Origin: Amoebidium appalachense
Taxonomy: Eukaryota > Ichthyosporea
DNA length: 64,000 nt
Reading direction: 5' to 3'
Assembly (NCBI GenBank): GCA_963693365.1
Contig: CAVNZM010000014.1
Coordinates: 1,612,001-1,676,000 of the forward strand
Shown here: positions 1 to 16,970 of the stretch, one piece after another
Layout of the letters: every line of letters begins with the position of its first letter
Numbering within the stretch: the stretch's first letter is position 1
Notes under the pieces: model-generated
Seen by the model: the letters and a program-made list of their open reading frames with translations, nothing else
The model's database searches: none
Told to the model about the DNA's origin: nothing
Program-made: the position numbers and the translations under genes

Positions 1-444
1 CTGTCTCTATCCCCCTCTCTGTCTCTGTCCCTCTCTCCGTCTCTGTCTCTGTCTCTGTCTCTCCCCCTGTGCCTGTCTCTGTCATCATGCCTCCCCCCCT
101 TCCTTTCATCATCGCTCTTTCCGCTCTGTAACATCCGCAGCCTCGACGGGTGAATAAACCCAGCTGTCATATCGGAATCGCTTGCACTCCCCTCCGATTT
201 TCCACCCGTATTTTGCGGTAAAACAATCGGTGCGGGATTCACAAAAGAAGAAGAAACGGTGGTAGGGGCCGGGTTAACCTTAGGTAATGGGTTGATCGCG
301 GGTGCTGGATCGATTTGTTTCGGCAATTGTTCGTGCTGTTTTGGTTGTTCTGGTGCGGTGGGTTTCGTTGGCGGTGGTGCCGCTGCGTGGTGAGGGGAGT
401 GTCAGGACACACATGAGAGCCAGGAATTAGTGGTAGTCTTTTTT

Positions 445-502
<58 letters not shown>

Positions 503-2881
503 TACACAGCGAAATAAGGCCTGGTTGGATGGGTGGGTGAATGTGCTGGGTGGGTGGGAGGCCCAGATGAGAGTTCCGCTGGAAAAGGGGGGGGGGGGGG
601 TTTGAATGCGGAACACGATGAGAAGCATGGTGCAGGACACGTGCAAAGGCAAACATTCAAGTATGCAACATCAGCCATGCGCACAGTATGCGTCATAAGC
701 AGAGCCCATCCTCAGGGAGGGCCCAAGTCATCAATTGCGTCTGAGTTTCGACCCCTTAGCCCGCGTATATACGACTCTCCAACTCAGACAGCAGCATCAA
801 CTGAACTTGGGAGGGTCAACCCGTCTTGATCAAAGACGAGCAGGGTTGCTTATGCAAGCAAGGTGAGCAAAACGGTGAAGATGTGTGTGCAAACTAAAGC
901 ATTGCAGCGAAAAAATGCGTATGTGCTTACAGATGCACGATACAGAGCAACCATGCCCGGTTGCATGGAAGTAAAGCGGTCGGGGGGGGGGGGGGGGGGG
1001 GGGGGGGGGGCTCTGAAAACGGTATACAGAGGGAGCATAAAGACGCATCCCAGGACACTGGTGCCGACCAAACGATTGTGCAAAAAGAAATAAACACGCA
1101 TCGGATACACTACACAGCGGAGTCCTCGCTGTGGTGAGGTGGAGGGAAGAGGGGGGGGGGGGGGGGGACCAAAGAACGTACCAGAATAACTAAACAAAGT
1201 CAGGACAGGAGAGGGACAGGAGGTGGGGGGAGGGGGGGAGGGGAATAAGAAAAAATCAGAGGGGAAGGGGAGGGGGGGGGGGGGGGGGGGGGGGGGGAAT
1301 AGCAGTACCTGCTGCCGGTGCCGGGTCTGCTGCTGCTGCCTCTGGGGGTGTCCACTTGACCTGGTTGGTCACATAGTTCCAATAGTATGGATAGCCCCTG
1401 TCCGAAACATGAGATGGGGTTTGCAGATGCTCACAAATAAAAAAGAAAAAAGAGAAGAGAAAGAGGAAAAACTGAAAGAACCCCCCCCCCCCCCCCCTCC
1501 CCTCCCTCCGTCCCCCCAAAAAGAAGATAAAGAAGAGAAAAAACCAAATCTCCTATACAATTAATGCCACGCTTCACATCAGAGAGTGGAAGGAAAAAGG
1601 TGTTTAGACCGTAACCCCACAAGAAACCATCTAAGTGGAATCTTTTCCAAGACCGGACCTTGTGATGTAACACATTGTTCGCATATTGCCGACAACCAGA
1701 CAAGCTAAGACCGTTTTGTTTATTGGAAAACCAGTCCATGGGTTTCGGCTCCCCCCCCAAAAAAAACACCCAGAAACACTCTAAAAAAGATGTTTAAACC
1801 GCAAAACGAGTTAAATATCTAATGTATGTGGCCATGGAACAAACAATCACGGCTGTGGGATGAAACACGATTAGAAGGGCCACTCAACCCCGCTAGAAGG
1901 AAGAGTTCCCGCCACAGGTTGACAACATGGGTAGAAGGCGGGCGAGGTCTTCTGAACTAAACGGTGGTTGCCCGGGAGCAGTAAGAGGACGGGTAAGAAG
2001 AAGGAAAGGAAGGCGGGAGAGTCGAAGGATCTACAGCTCAACCCAGCCAAACGATGACACCAGCAAGCGAGGTTACAATCAGCCAACTATTCTTGATATA
2101 TATATATGGGGGGGGGGGGGGGAGAGGGGGGGGGAAGGAGGGGGGCAGGGGAGGGAGCGGGGAGGGAGGGAGAGGGGGAAAGGGGGGGAGGGGGGGGGGG
2201 GGGGGGGGGGGGGTGGGTGGATTACGTTTTTTCATCAACAACTTTCTGCCAACCGGGAGGAAGTGGTGCTTCGGCCGCTGCAGTGGTCTGTGGCTAAAGT
2301 GCGATTAGACCAAGGATTGAAAGTTGAGGTCATCAACTTTACTAGTAAAAGATAGGGGATGGGGAGGAAGGGGAAAGGGGAACGGGGAAAGGGTAAGGAG
2401 GAGGAGGAGAAAACGGTAAGGGAGAGGGGAGGGGGAGAGAAGAAGAGGGCGACGGGGGGGCTGGGGGAAAACAGGAAGGGGGAGGGGGGAGGGGGAGAGA
2501 AGGGGGGAGGAAGGGGGGGGAGGGAGGGGGGGGGGGGGGAGGAACAGAGACAGAGAGTAGAGGAGTAGAGGGAGGGGGAGAGAGAGAGAGAGTGTGTGTG
2601 TGTGTGTGTGTGTGTCACCTCAGCAACTAGCACACAATCGGAAGAAGGGGAGAAACAGCGAAGAACCATCCAAAATTGAACTTTTATCTCGGCGGACGAT
2701 TCATTCGATTCTCGGTATAGAAAAGAGAGATTTGCAAAAAGGGAAGGAGAGCGGGGGGTTGTGGTATTCCAACCTTTGCTGCCGGGGTTTCCTTCGGGGT
2801 TTCGGTCTTTGCCTCGTTCCCCTTCAATATGCCCCTTTTGGCCAGCCTTGCGGCCAGAGCCGGGGGTAGAGACTTTGACAT
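1..2881 (-). CDS. PQBP1: PQBP1 homolog (polyglutamine-binding protein 1), 5' part, open at window edge
   Basis: Four coding exons: 2881-2774, 2287-2226, 1397-1309 and 382-1, still open at base 1. Intron phases 0, 2 and 1 agree across every junction, with GT donors and AG acceptors. The protein starts MSKSLPPALAARLAKRGIL, the typical PQBP1 N-terminus. A complete WW domain follows at about residues 45-75 (LPPGW, then GYPYYWN, then VKWTPP; W49, W72 and P75 present), split between exons 2 and 3. After a Pro/Gln/Lys linker the last visible exon enters an Arg-Asp dipeptide repeat, matching the polar repeat of PQBP1. Family role (known): nuclear adaptor that binds splicing factors and RNA polymerase II. 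The C-terminal domain that binds U5-15kD lies outside the window. Introns contain poly(C) runs as read in the transcript. The gene is divergent from POP7. Confidence 0.86.
455..501 (+). repeat. Poly(G) run of 47 bases in PQBP1 intron 3
   Basis: Uninterrupted G47 preceded by a run of about 16 T. Further G runs in the same intron lie near 588-600, 981-1010, 1150-1167 and 1270-1297. On the PQBP1 transcript these read as C. Confidence 0.95.
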
Positions 2882-3535
2882 CTCCCACTCATATAAACTG
2901 CTACACTTGTATAAGGTTGCAAGGAGGTAAACACAACCGAGTTAGTTGCAATGGCCTGAAAAAAGTGAAAGGGAAAAAGGGAAAAAGTGAAATCGTCTGG
3001 TTCGCGCCACTATGTAGCCTACAAAAGTAGACCCTCGCTTGCCTTAATAATTCAATTATTGTGGGCTCAAAACTCTGTCATTACGGAGTAGTCTGAGCAC
3101 TCTCAATACAAACGTGACCTCGTGAAGAGCATCTGAAAAATTGTCTAGACAACATAATAGATTATAAAGAACACAAAACTTTATGATTATAGAATTCTTA
3201 TAAAGAAGCTTCAAAGTAAATTCATAGAAAGCGTAGAAGTTTAGGGAAATCACAGGAATTTCATAGAAAATGGCTCATCCAAGTGGAGAGAGTGAGGAGC
3301 AGCAGAAGTTGGAAAAGGGGATATGGGTTATGTCTGAAGATAGCGAGCAAGGTGACCATGAGGAGGGAAAGATTGACAGTAAGGAAGATAAAAGCCAAAC
3401 GAACGAACAAGGAGACAAGAGGGGGGAAGGGGAGGGAGAGGGAGGGGCGAACGGGGAGGCAGAGGAGGAGCGGGTCGTGAGAGGGGACGCAGAACACGAA
3501 AGCCTTCCGGTGGTGAGACCGAAGATGGTGATATC
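2882..3535. promoter_or_regulatory. Divergent intergenic region between PQBP1 and POP7
   Basis: The 654 bp between the two start codons must hold both promoters and both 5' leaders if the gene models are right. No clear TATA or CCAAT box is placed sensibly for either gene. A G/A-rich stretch at about 3418-3480 lies just upstream of the POP7 start and is open in another frame; I treat it as leader rather than protein. Confidence 0.4.
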
Positions 3536-7561
<4,026 letters not shown>

Positions 7562-8139
7562 AAAAAGGAAAAATACCGGTTTGTGCGTGTAGTACCATTT
7601 TTTTTTCCTGTTAATGTGTGACTAATCGTGATGGTAAGAGTCGCCCTGATGCTGTTGGTTTATTAATGGTAGGGTTTGTTAGAAATAATTGTCTGGATCG
7701 ACAGTATATCATCTTGTTTGCTGTTTTTTGGTTGGTTTCTGTTCTCGCTTAGCCCATTAATAGATGCATGTTGATCAAATGAGAGATTCAAATCCCGGCC
7801 GTTGTTATATATAATGACCGTGCATGAATGTTAGAGTAGACTGAGTCACAGCTTATTCCTAAATTCAATGGATTGAATATGGAGATCATGAGATCGTACG
7901 TGATGTGTTCTGATCGGAATGAATCGTTTTTCTGCACGACCAATAAAACAGCACGACTATGTTTTGGATTTGTGTGAATTGCATTTATAATAGCTTCCAA
8001 GATTTGAGGGTGAGAGATTTGATTTGACTCTTAAGCCAGATACTATAAGTACTAAAAGTACTATACTATAAATACTATAAGTCGTTTCATTCCGTTTGTG
8101 CGGGTTCTCAGATCAATAAGTTGTGTGGGTGTGCTTTTT

Positions 8140-8173
<34 letters not shown>

Positions 8174-8804
8174 TACGAATGAAGCCCTGGGTTACGTATA
8201 GGGAGTTTGCTTTGCATAAACCGCAAACAAGCACAGCATTTCATAAAAGAGTCTCCAGAATAAAAAAAATAAACCCACAAACAGCGACCCTATGTATGCC
8301 TGGTCCAATATGTGGGGGGGGGGGGGGGGGTTGCTGCCCCTCCCACGGGCTATAGAAGCCTGACGGCCCTACATATATGTCGCTCGAGGTTAAATTGGGC
8401 CGGGCCCCCCTGTTTTTACGTCATGCGGTAATGTCTCAATCAGGTGCAAGGGGGCTTCTGTCGTATGAACCATTGTGAGATCACTGTTTTCATTGGACAC
8501 TTTTGGACAGTTCACCCAAATGCATTTATCTGCAGAATAACGTCCGTAATAAGTAAAATGAGGTCACACGCCGAGGTGGAGGTCTGTGCTGGTACCATCG
8601 AAACTTAAGGTCCCCCTCTCCCCGCTCGGCCCTCCCCCTTCCTCCAAGGCCCCCCCCCCCCCCCCCCCCCCCGGCTCCCCTTAGTGGGCCGTTAATAGCC
8701 CAAGGGGAGCTCACTCTGCAGTACTCTGAGATGTGTCTGTGTGTGCATGTTCGCTGCATGAGTGGCAACCATTCTAGGTCTTTCCCGGACCTTCCGCTAC
8801 GTAT

Positions 8805-8836
<32 letters not shown>

Positions 8837-9613
8837 CCCTCTCCCCCAACACATCCCCCCCGGCCCTCCCTTCCCCCTCCAAACACACTCACACGCACAC
8901 ATATACACATGGACACGCCTACACACAACACATACATGTACATGTACATTTACATGTACACCCACATGCAGTGCATGCTCGCGGCAACCCCAGCCCCCCC
9001 CCCCCCCCCCCCCCCCCCCCCGGCCCCCCTCCCCCCCCGTTTGAACCCACGTACAAAAAAAAAAAAAAAAAAAAAAACACATGGGCCAACACACACCACC
9101 CTGCTACACTTAATCTACACAATTTCTGCATACACATGATATAGCGGTGCACACACGTGTCACACTGTGTGACACAAATTTTGTGCTTAGTACAAGCATG
9201 CCAGCACATGTACATGTCATGGTCTCATACAAAAATTGCTGCCCAGCCAGTGAGCTTATAGTAGATCTGCAAGTATGTATGCATTTGCCGCGGTGGGTAA
9301 TGTTTTTAGAACCATAAGCACAGGGGAAAAAAGAGGACCTCCCAATGCGGCAGTGGCTGAAGCTCAAGAGAGAGAGGGAGGGAAGGGGGGGGGAAGGGTG
9401 GGGGGGGGGGGGGGGGGGGGGAGGGGGCGGAGGGACATAATAGGCAGCGGGAATTGAACCGAAAGAAACATCATTTTAAGGGGTTTCGGAAAAAACTAAA
9501 CTGCTTGCATCTCCTATAATTAATTTGCAACACTTGAATTGGCAGTACAGATGATATGCCCCCCCCCCCCCCCCCCTCCCCTCCGTCCCCCCCCCCCCCC
9601 CCCCCTCCCCTCC

Positions 9614-9646
<33 letters not shown>

Positions 9647-10232
9647 AAAAGAAAAAAGGTGCCACGGGAAACTAATATATAAAAAGCTTTCATGAATTAG
9701 TGAAATCGTATACACCGTGGTAAATATGTACGCACAATGGCGCACACACGCATGCAAAGCCTTTAATTTGTGACAGACACACACGGCGTCGCGTGCCGCA
9801 CAGACACAGAGACATGCCAAATACGAAAATTCAACCGTAGGACTTCTAAACCTTCCTGTACTCCGTGGCTCAGCTATGGCGGTTCACCAACCACTAAGGG
9901 TACCATTACGCACCCAGATGCGCCGCAGTATGACATAACAAGCACTAAAACATCTCTTTTTACTCGGCACAGATAGCATAATCTCGCCACATTGAACAAT
10001 TAATACGGTACAACATACTAACACACATGATGGTTATATACCGTCCTAGTACTGACACCTGATCAGCGGTGGTTTACTACGTTTATGTACTGCGCATGCA
10101 TATCTGATCAAGCAACAACAAGCAGGCATAGATCATAGTATACATATCATTTAGTAACACATGATACGTACGGTATTGGCATCAAGCACCTTCGAGCTAT
10201 TTTTAGTCACGAAGAGCTATTCTTAGACATTG
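7562..10232. other. Region with no supported gene: POP7 3' flank and G/C homopolymers
   Basis: An AATAAA at 7942-7947 could serve POP7 polyadenylation, about 380 bases past the stop. The rest holds G runs (8142-8171, 8314-8330), C runs (8652-8672, 8806-8833, 8995-9020, 9560-9645) and CA-rich stretches. Long proline, glycine or histidine reading frames here are translations of these repeats. I see no exon with recognisable protein similarity. Confidence 0.7.
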
Positions 10233-11977
10233 CTAATCCAAAAGCGGCTGTTTCTGAGATGGGTGGCAACCAGCCACAACACTAACTCCCTTTTCACAAT
10301 CCGATGGTGTTTTCTCTTTCGATTTCCGTGTTGTTCTATTCGTCGACTGGAAAGCGACATTATAATCCGGGGTGGATATATCGCTAAGCTGCTTAGGCCC
10401 GGACTGTTGCGCCGAATTTCCTTGTTGGCTAGGCTCGAGAATCGTTGAATAGGCGACTATAGTAGCAACCGCATCACATAAGTACGTAATCACCACCGTT
10501 CGGTAGATTGAAGACGTCAGCATAACCGCAAACATGTGTCCGGAATAAACGATTCCCAGCGCCACCGCCACCATCGTGACGAACGCGAGACCCAAAAAAA
10601 TACGTAAATTGTTGTGGTAGTCCATAAATCGCAAATCCACCTGAACCCCGTCCATCCCTCGCGTGTAGAGAAGACCCCAGACTGGAAATATTAACGCAGG
10701 GACCATCATACCGAAATCTAACATGATGTGCATGTGATCTAAATCCATATCGTAGAGAAAAACCCACATCCAGAAGCCTGTAAACGCAAGCACGCCAATC
10801 CCAAGAACGACAGGGACGGGTTTGTGGTATTCATTCTTGCCGAGAACGCGTATGCTGTGCGACCGAAACATCAAACCGACGATTCTCTGCCGTTTAAACG
10901 CACAGGATATACCAAACATTAATGTAACACACATTAACCCTCCAAACAAGAGAAACCGCACCTTAAACGCCTCTTTTGAAGCCATGGCTGCTTCCATCGT
11001 TCCTAACGTCTCCACGTCCAAAAAATCGACGGACCCCCCCACCGTCCCCGTGAAATTTCCGAGGAAAAGCGTCATTGCCACGAGCCCGGAGATGTTAGAG
11101 ATAACATAATCGTTGATAAAAAACCAACCACGCGCCCGGATAGCCGGTTTTTCGCGCATAACATAGCAAGCGACCCATGCCGCAAGCACGAATACCACAC
11201 AACCCGTGTTCAACCAAAAATTCAACCAAAAAACCCAATGATCCCCTTTCCGGTGTTCGTCGTATACTTCGATCGACTCTCGTTTCCCTTTTAGAAGTAT
11301 CTGTAGGTAACCCAGTTTTGCCGCGGTGTTGGTTGTCGTTTTGAGCGCGTTGTCGGCTTCTACCATTTTGCTTATTATAGGCTCCATGTACCAATAGCAC
11401 GGATATGGATAACGTATCTCCGAGATCGCCAACATTACCGTTTCGACTGCGATGGCAAAGGCAAAACAAACGAAAAATGCCGTCCATGTAACTACATAGT
11501 ATCGATGTACATGCGGGTTGCTAGGCTTTTTGGGTGTGGTTATGGGTCTTTTTCCTTCGTTCGGCGGCACCACCGGGGTTGTTGTACGCACGGATGTGAT
11601 GATGCTGTGAAGAGGGTCCGGTTTCTTGGGTGCTGTTGGCCTGTGAAAAAAACATATGGTAAGTATCCGTGGGGGAGAACCATAATTTGTGTTATACTTA
11701 ACGACGCAACTATCACACACCATGTGGTTTTAAAGTTGCTGCATGTGTGTTTGTGTGTGTGTGTGTGTATGTGTGTGTGTGTGTCGGGACTAGCACAAGC
11801 AGCGCGTGCATCATTGGTCATGTGTGCGAGTGTGTAGGTACGCGGCATCATCTAATGTTAGGCCATGTACATGAAAATATCTAGCATCTGAGTAGCCCTG
11901 TGTGTATTTGTGAGGTGTGACCGTGTGCATGGACAGCGCATGAGAGGATTGTGTGGGGGGTAAGTGCCGCGCCATCG

Positions 11978-12018
<41 letters not shown>

Positions 12019-12376
12019 GTGTGTATGTGTGTGCCTCGTGTGTGCCACGGGTGTGTGTGCGCCTGTGCATGTGTGTGTGCACGCGCGTGCGTGCATGTGT
12101 GTGTGTGTGCGCGCGCTTGTACGTGTGTTTCTTTTTTTGTGTGGTTGTATCCGTCACGCGTGTGCTTATGTGTGTTTGTGCGTGTGCGTCTTTGTGGTAT
12201 GTGCGTGTGCGTGTGTGTGTGTTTATTTTAACCCGTGTGTTCCCTGGAGGAACCCCTTAGGGGTCATAAGGACTCCTGTCTTCCACTACGGTACTGTAAT
12301 CACTGACTGCACCTCAAGGTTTTTGGCCCAGCCTTGAAGCGGGTAATAGTATGTGTGTAGGTGTGTGTGTGTGTGC

Positions 12377-12415
<39 letters not shown>

Positions 12416-12448
12416 GGCGCACGGGCGGGGGTGCGTGCGTGTGTGTGC

Positions 12449-12486
<38 letters not shown>

Positions 12487-13133
12487 TTGTGCCTGTGTTT
12501 GTGCGCGCGCACTCGCCTGCGCGCGCATGTGTGTGTGTGTGTGTGTGTGTGCGCGTGTGTGTGTGTGGTTGTGCCTGTGTTTGTGCCTGTATGTGTGTGT
12601 GTGCGTGTGTGTTTGCACGCACTCGAGCGCGTGCGCTGTGTGTACCCCGTCACGGTGTGTGTGTGTGGGTGTGTAATGTATGTATGTGTCCTTCGGGTTC
12701 CGGGGGGGGGGGGGGGGGGGGGGGGTGTAACTGAATACATGCTGTGGTTTTGTGCGTGCGGGGTGCGTGTGCTGGTGTGTGTCTACGAATGTGTGGCTTC
12801 CGCTTTATGCTGTTTGTCTCTTCATTATTTGATCGCCGGAGCCATTGTACTGCGTAAGCCTGCTTATGCTACACTAAGTGTCTCCGGACCCGGTGTGTGT
12901 GTGCTTGTGTGTTTACCAGTTTTGAGTGTGCGAAGCGAGTGTCTGTGTGAGAAGGAGAGTGTGTGTGTGTGTACATGCGTGCGTACGTGCACTTGTGTGT
13001 GTGTGTGTGGGTTGTCCCGTTGTGTTGTGAACGTGTTCGTGTTTTGCTTGTATATACTGTACGGTGTGCGGTGCATGCGCACACGTGTGCATGTGTGTGT
13101 GACGGTGTGCATGTGTGCATGTGTGCATGTGTG

Positions 13134-13207
<74 letters not shown>

Positions 13208-13261
13208 CGCGCGCGTGTGCGGGGGCGCGTGTGTGTTTGTGTTTGTGTGCGTGTGCGTGCA

Positions 13262-13345
<84 letters not shown>

Positions 13346-13798
13346 GGCGCGGGCGCGCGCGCCACCGTGAGGGTGTGTGCATGTGTGTCAGTGTGTGTGC
13401 TTGTGTGTGTGTGTGTCTGTGTGTGTGCATGTGTATGTGTGTGTGTGTGTGTGTGCATGTGTGCATGTGTGTGTGTGTGTGTGCACGTATGCGTGTGTGC
13501 GTGTGTATGTATTTGTGTGTGCGAAGAGCGCGTGCGGGCGTGTGTGTGCACGCGACCGTGACGGTGTGTGTGTGTGTATGGATAGTCAATGCCAGTGTTT
13601 GTGTGTATGTGTGTGCGCGCGCACCGGTGTCGGCTCGTGTGCGTGTGTGTGTGTGCGCGCGCGCTGTACTACGGTGTGTGTGTGTATGTGTGTGTGTGTG
13701 TGTCTACTGGAGTGCTTGTGTGCCATATTGAATGTAACTAACACGCTGTGTGATGTGTGAAGGTTTGTGTGCCGCGTCACGTGCCGATGTGTGTGTGT

Positions 13799-13858
<60 letters not shown>

Positions 13859-14117
13859 GCACGTCTGTGTGCGTGTGTGTGTTTGTCCCTGTGTGTGTGA
13901 CATGTGCGCCGTGACATGTGCCAATGTGTGTCACTGTGCGTGATTGCAGTCGTTGTGTTGTACCCTAGATGTACAAGCTAATATATATATACTCAAAGTT
14001 CAAATAAAAAAAGAGAAACAAAAAAATGGTGTGGTGGTCTTACCTCGAAGATGGGGAGATTCTGAGGCCATCCAAGAGCTCTTGCTCGGGACTGTCGCAC
14101 GTATTTGCGGAGGCCAT
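10233..14117 (-). CDS. Unrecognised multi-pass membrane protein, about 8 TM helices, 493 aa, two exons
   Basis: Exon 1 is 14117-14044 (ATG in the good context AAGATGG, donor GAG|GTAAGA) and exon 2 is 11640-10233 (acceptor TTTTTTTTCACAG). Phase 2 at the donor matches the single leading G of exon 2. The 493-aa product begins [15 protein letters not shown]. It has a basic, proline-rich N-terminal tail of about 70 residues and hydrophobic spans near 72-97, 160-186, 201-222, 251-273, 299-322, 330-350, 369-390 and 401-425. The loop of about 60 residues after helix 1 contains YPYPCYWY. A roughly 65-residue polar tail ends QPLLD, resembling a dileucine sorting signal. No frameshift or internal stop is seen, so it looks like a working gene. 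I do not recognise the family. A transporter, receptor or membrane scaffold are all possible. The 2.4-kb intron is TG-repeat DNA. Confidence 0.75.
11738..13935 (+). repeat. TG-rich microsatellite field filling the intron of the 8-TM gene
   Basis: About 2.2 kb of (TG)n and (TGTGCG)n-like tracts, short CGCG and (CT)n segments (13262-13292) and a G run at 12702-12725. A unique stretch of about 160 bases at 12728-12890 interrupts it. All open frames here (TH, CV or VCVC repeats) are repeat translations. Confidence 0.93.
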
Positions 14118-15181
14118 CTTAGCAGCTGCGCAGGTTGCAGCCTCGGACAGGTCGAAAATTCGCTTTCCGTTTTCTCTTTTACTCAAAGCCTAAAAAAGCT
14201 AGCAGTACGGTCGCCGTTAGGACCTTCAAGAGCAACATACCAGTTTCTTTACCCCTGTCTTAGACATGGTGCTGCTGTCGGATATGGCGTGTTGCATGTG
14301 GTGAAAAATTTTGTAAAAAAATGGTGCCGGGTGAGTCACGTCTCGGTACGTTATGTCGCAAGAAGTGCAAAAAAAAGTTGAAGTTGCTGTTACAGTATAC
14401 TAGTGGTGCCGTAAGTTGCTCAACATCCCAACATCTCAGAGCCCTTATATATGCATCTGTACCTGTCACACAATGTATAGTATTCCATGGGGCAGGGCAA
14501 AAATATTTTTTAGCACGCAGTATACTGCAATGATTCGACCAGCTAGTACTAGTAGCCTCGGGGAAAGGGACGGCCCGTGTTATAAAATAATCAAATTGAT
14601 GAGACAAGTGGCAAGGAAGAACTTCATGTGACCATCGACCACCTCCGACTCTGTTTTTTTGGACGCCCCCCGTTGAATTCAGAACTGGGCGACACCGCAT
14701 TCCAGACTGTAAAACTTGAAAAGCGACAATAAAAACATCCAATGGACTAGCTGGATCTAGATAGGAATGTGGGTCGTCAATTGAAGTTTGAACTTTGGAG
14801 TTTGGCGCCGGCCGCTGAGACGGTTAGTAGTCACTCTCTGCGGCTTCTTCTTCTTCTTCTTCTTTTTTTTTTTTATGTTGCCGCAGCGTAGTAAGGCCGG
14901 GCCCGGCCACTTACATACTTGCTACATACTTACAATACGTACACGTAAGGCAGCGGGTACCGTAGCCTTGGCCAAGTGGGACTGAGTTTATTTTATCATG
15001 CACATTCCACAGAAATAATCGCTTCAGAGAGGGGGCCGTCGACTTGCAGGGTTAGACAGTACCCTGAAAATACCCTAAAAAATACCCCACTGCCAGAAAA
15101 AAATACCCCGCCTGGAAGAGACTGGGGTACACTACCCTTCCTGCGTAGGGTACGTGGCCGGATAGTGGAGTGTACATATAG

Positions 15182-15232
<51 letters not shown>

Positions 15233-15936
15233 AAGCACCAGCTGGGGTGGGAATTCGGTGATAGGCTATTATTTTCATGCATGGGATAGTTCGCTCGGTT
15301 ATCCAGCACTCAGCAGTCAAGTAAAATGAATTTTCGCCACCGTAGTGGTAAAATTGGGGAACCTTTTGACATAATCTTAAGGTTTTGGGGGCTTTTTGTT
15401 GACATTAATTTACAATTTTCATCGCCGCTGGTGCCACTTTTGTGCTGAACTTTTTAATCGCAAGCATGTTGATAGGTGTGAGTTTTTATGTCGCGTTTTA
15501 CCTCTTTCCCTACGGGTGTCTGCTACACTAGCTGGCAATGTGAACACTTCAGACTTTTTGTTGAATTCTGTTGGTCGTCACATTGAGTATTTATATCATT
15601 TTCACACAGTGTTCAGGTATCTCAGTATGCACTTGTTACTGGATAACTCGTGAAGTTTTTATTGTCTTCTCTGTATGCCGTGCATACTTGCATATCTTTC
15701 CGTCGAATAAATCCAGCCAAAAGAAGAAAAAAAAGTTACAATGTCATGGCCTTACACCAGTCTGATGGTTATTTTCGTTTTTTTTTTTTTTGGCGCAAAA
15801 CTCCCTCCCTTCAGTCAAAACACAGCCTTCAAGTCAGTTCTCAGGTGACTCAGAGCCGGTTTTTTTTTTAAGTTCTCACGTGTCACGCTTTCATCCGTGT
15901 TGTTTTTGGGCCCTTTCGCTGTAGGTCACTCTCTCC
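14118..15936. other. 5' flank of the 8-TM gene and non-coding sequence
   Basis: The region just above 14117 should contain the promoter and leader of the membrane-protein gene; no clear core motif stands out. Reading frames at 14260-14742 lack protein-like composition. The stretch 15052-15130 repeats ATACCC-like words. I see no supportable gene. Confidence 0.6.
15182..15231 (+). repeat. Poly(C) run of 50 bases
   Basis: Uninterrupted C50 between unique sequences. Confidence 0.97.
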
Positions 15937-16339
15937 ATGGGCAAACACGCGCTTCCTAGGGTAGCCCCTGTGGCTGCCAGCACTCGGCAGCCTGACCATC
16001 GCTTTTCAGATGGGAAGGAGCAGTCGAAGCCTGGCCCTAAAACACTCAAGTTGGGCGATTTTCTTAAACACGCTTGCGGTGGTCAAGGCAAAGAAGGCCA
16101 AGCAGTCTGGTACGGTCGCCACTGAAAAGTCTGTGGGCCAGGAATCGGGTGCTAATATTTCGGTTGCCAAGGAGGTGGCGGAGGTGGTGGAGAAAAATGC
16201 AGCCGTCTCTAACCCCCCGGCCCGGGGGAAGGGGGGGGGGAGGCCTAGGGGGGGGGGGGGGGGGGGGAGGGGGGGGGGGGGGGAACAACGAGAGGGAGTA
16301 ATTACGTTGGAACTGGAAAGAAAGCCCAGTTGCCTGTAG
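15937..16339 (+). pseudogene. Possible broken coding segment, unknown
   Basis: An ATG in the context CCATGGGCA opens a Lys/Pro-rich frame (MGKHALPRVAPVAAS) that stops at 16123-16125. Protein-like sequence seems to continue in the next frame (VKAKKAKQSGTVATEKS, then VAKEVAEVVEKNAAVS, ending in an AT-hook-like GKGGGRPRG) until it meets a G-run tract. One frameshift near 16065-16085, or an unrecognised small intron, would join them. The mixture of charged residues looks coding, but no family is recognised and no splice sites support it. Confidence 0.3.
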
Positions 16340-16375
16340 GCGGAGGAGACAGGCAGAGAGAGAGCTGGGAGGGTA

Positions 16376-16565
16376 GTGAGGGAGGGGTGGGGGTGCACGT
16401 GGGGGGGAGAGGGGGAGGCTTCGGAGAGAAAGAGAGACCGGGAGTCTCAGAGCACCGTGAGAGAGGGGGAGAGAGAGAGACAAAGAGACTCTCGGGGAGA
16501 GAGGGAGAGAGAGAAAGTAGAGAGGAGAAGAGAGAGAGAGAGAGAGAGAAAGAGAGAGGGCGGCG
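16376..16565 (+). repeat. G/A-rich low-complexity tract
   Basis: GAGAGA and GGGAGA repeats following poly(G) runs at about 16226-16283. Confidence 0.9.
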
Positions 16566-16933
16566 CGCTGCGCACGCCTCAGGCTATTCATTAAAGTTAG
16601 TCAGCAACACAATGTCTCTATCCTGAGATGAACAGGCGATTATAACACCTAAACGAAAGTTAGACTGGCTGTCTCAGGTTATAATGATGCGGGTAGGCGA
16701 GTGTGATATGCGTGCTCAGTGAAAACAAAATCCCTGAGTTTCAAAAGCACCTGTATCAAGTGTGTTTTGGCTTCTGAGGGGCTGCCCGCCGGAGGATATA
16801 TTTACATAGTAGCGGATAGGTATACAAAGGTTTATCTGATCTATCCAAAGTAAGTATATCCTGGAAATACCCCACCTTTCGCGAGGCCAAAATGGATGAC
16901 GTCACAAAACTTCGGAAAATACCCGACTTGAAA

Positions 16934-16965
16934 CCTGCCACCTACTGAGATGGCTCCTTATTTTC
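16934..16965 (+). repeat. Dispersed 32-bp repeat (copy 1 of 3)
   Basis: The segment from CCTGCCACCTACTGAGATGG through CTCCTTATTTT recurs inverted at 53500-53530 and, more diverged, inverted at 55992-56022. It directly precedes the candidate MITE at 16971. Confidence 0.75.
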
Positions 16966-16970
16966 CCTTA

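Noticed and set aside
9430-9475. T-arm-like word (GGTTCAATTCCCGC on minus) suggesting a tRNA
   Set aside because: No acceptor, D-arm or anticodon stem can be placed around it.
10233-11640. Eight-helix topology with a Cys-containing first loop recalls viral multi-pass envelope proteins, and a piggyBac gene lies in the same window (as in piggyBac-herpesvirus fusions of fish)
   Set aside because: The gene has a phase-matched upstream exon and a 2.4-kb intron. No other virus-like gene is present in 64 kb, and topology alone is not homology. Kept as an unrecognised host membrane protein.
11858-13934. Long frames of Cys-Val or Thr-His repeats on both strands
   Set aside because: Translations of (TG)n/(CA)n in an intron.
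14260-14742. 160-codon frame on minus upstream of the 8-TM gene
   Set aside because: No recognisable motif, atypical composition, and it overlaps the expected promoter and leader.
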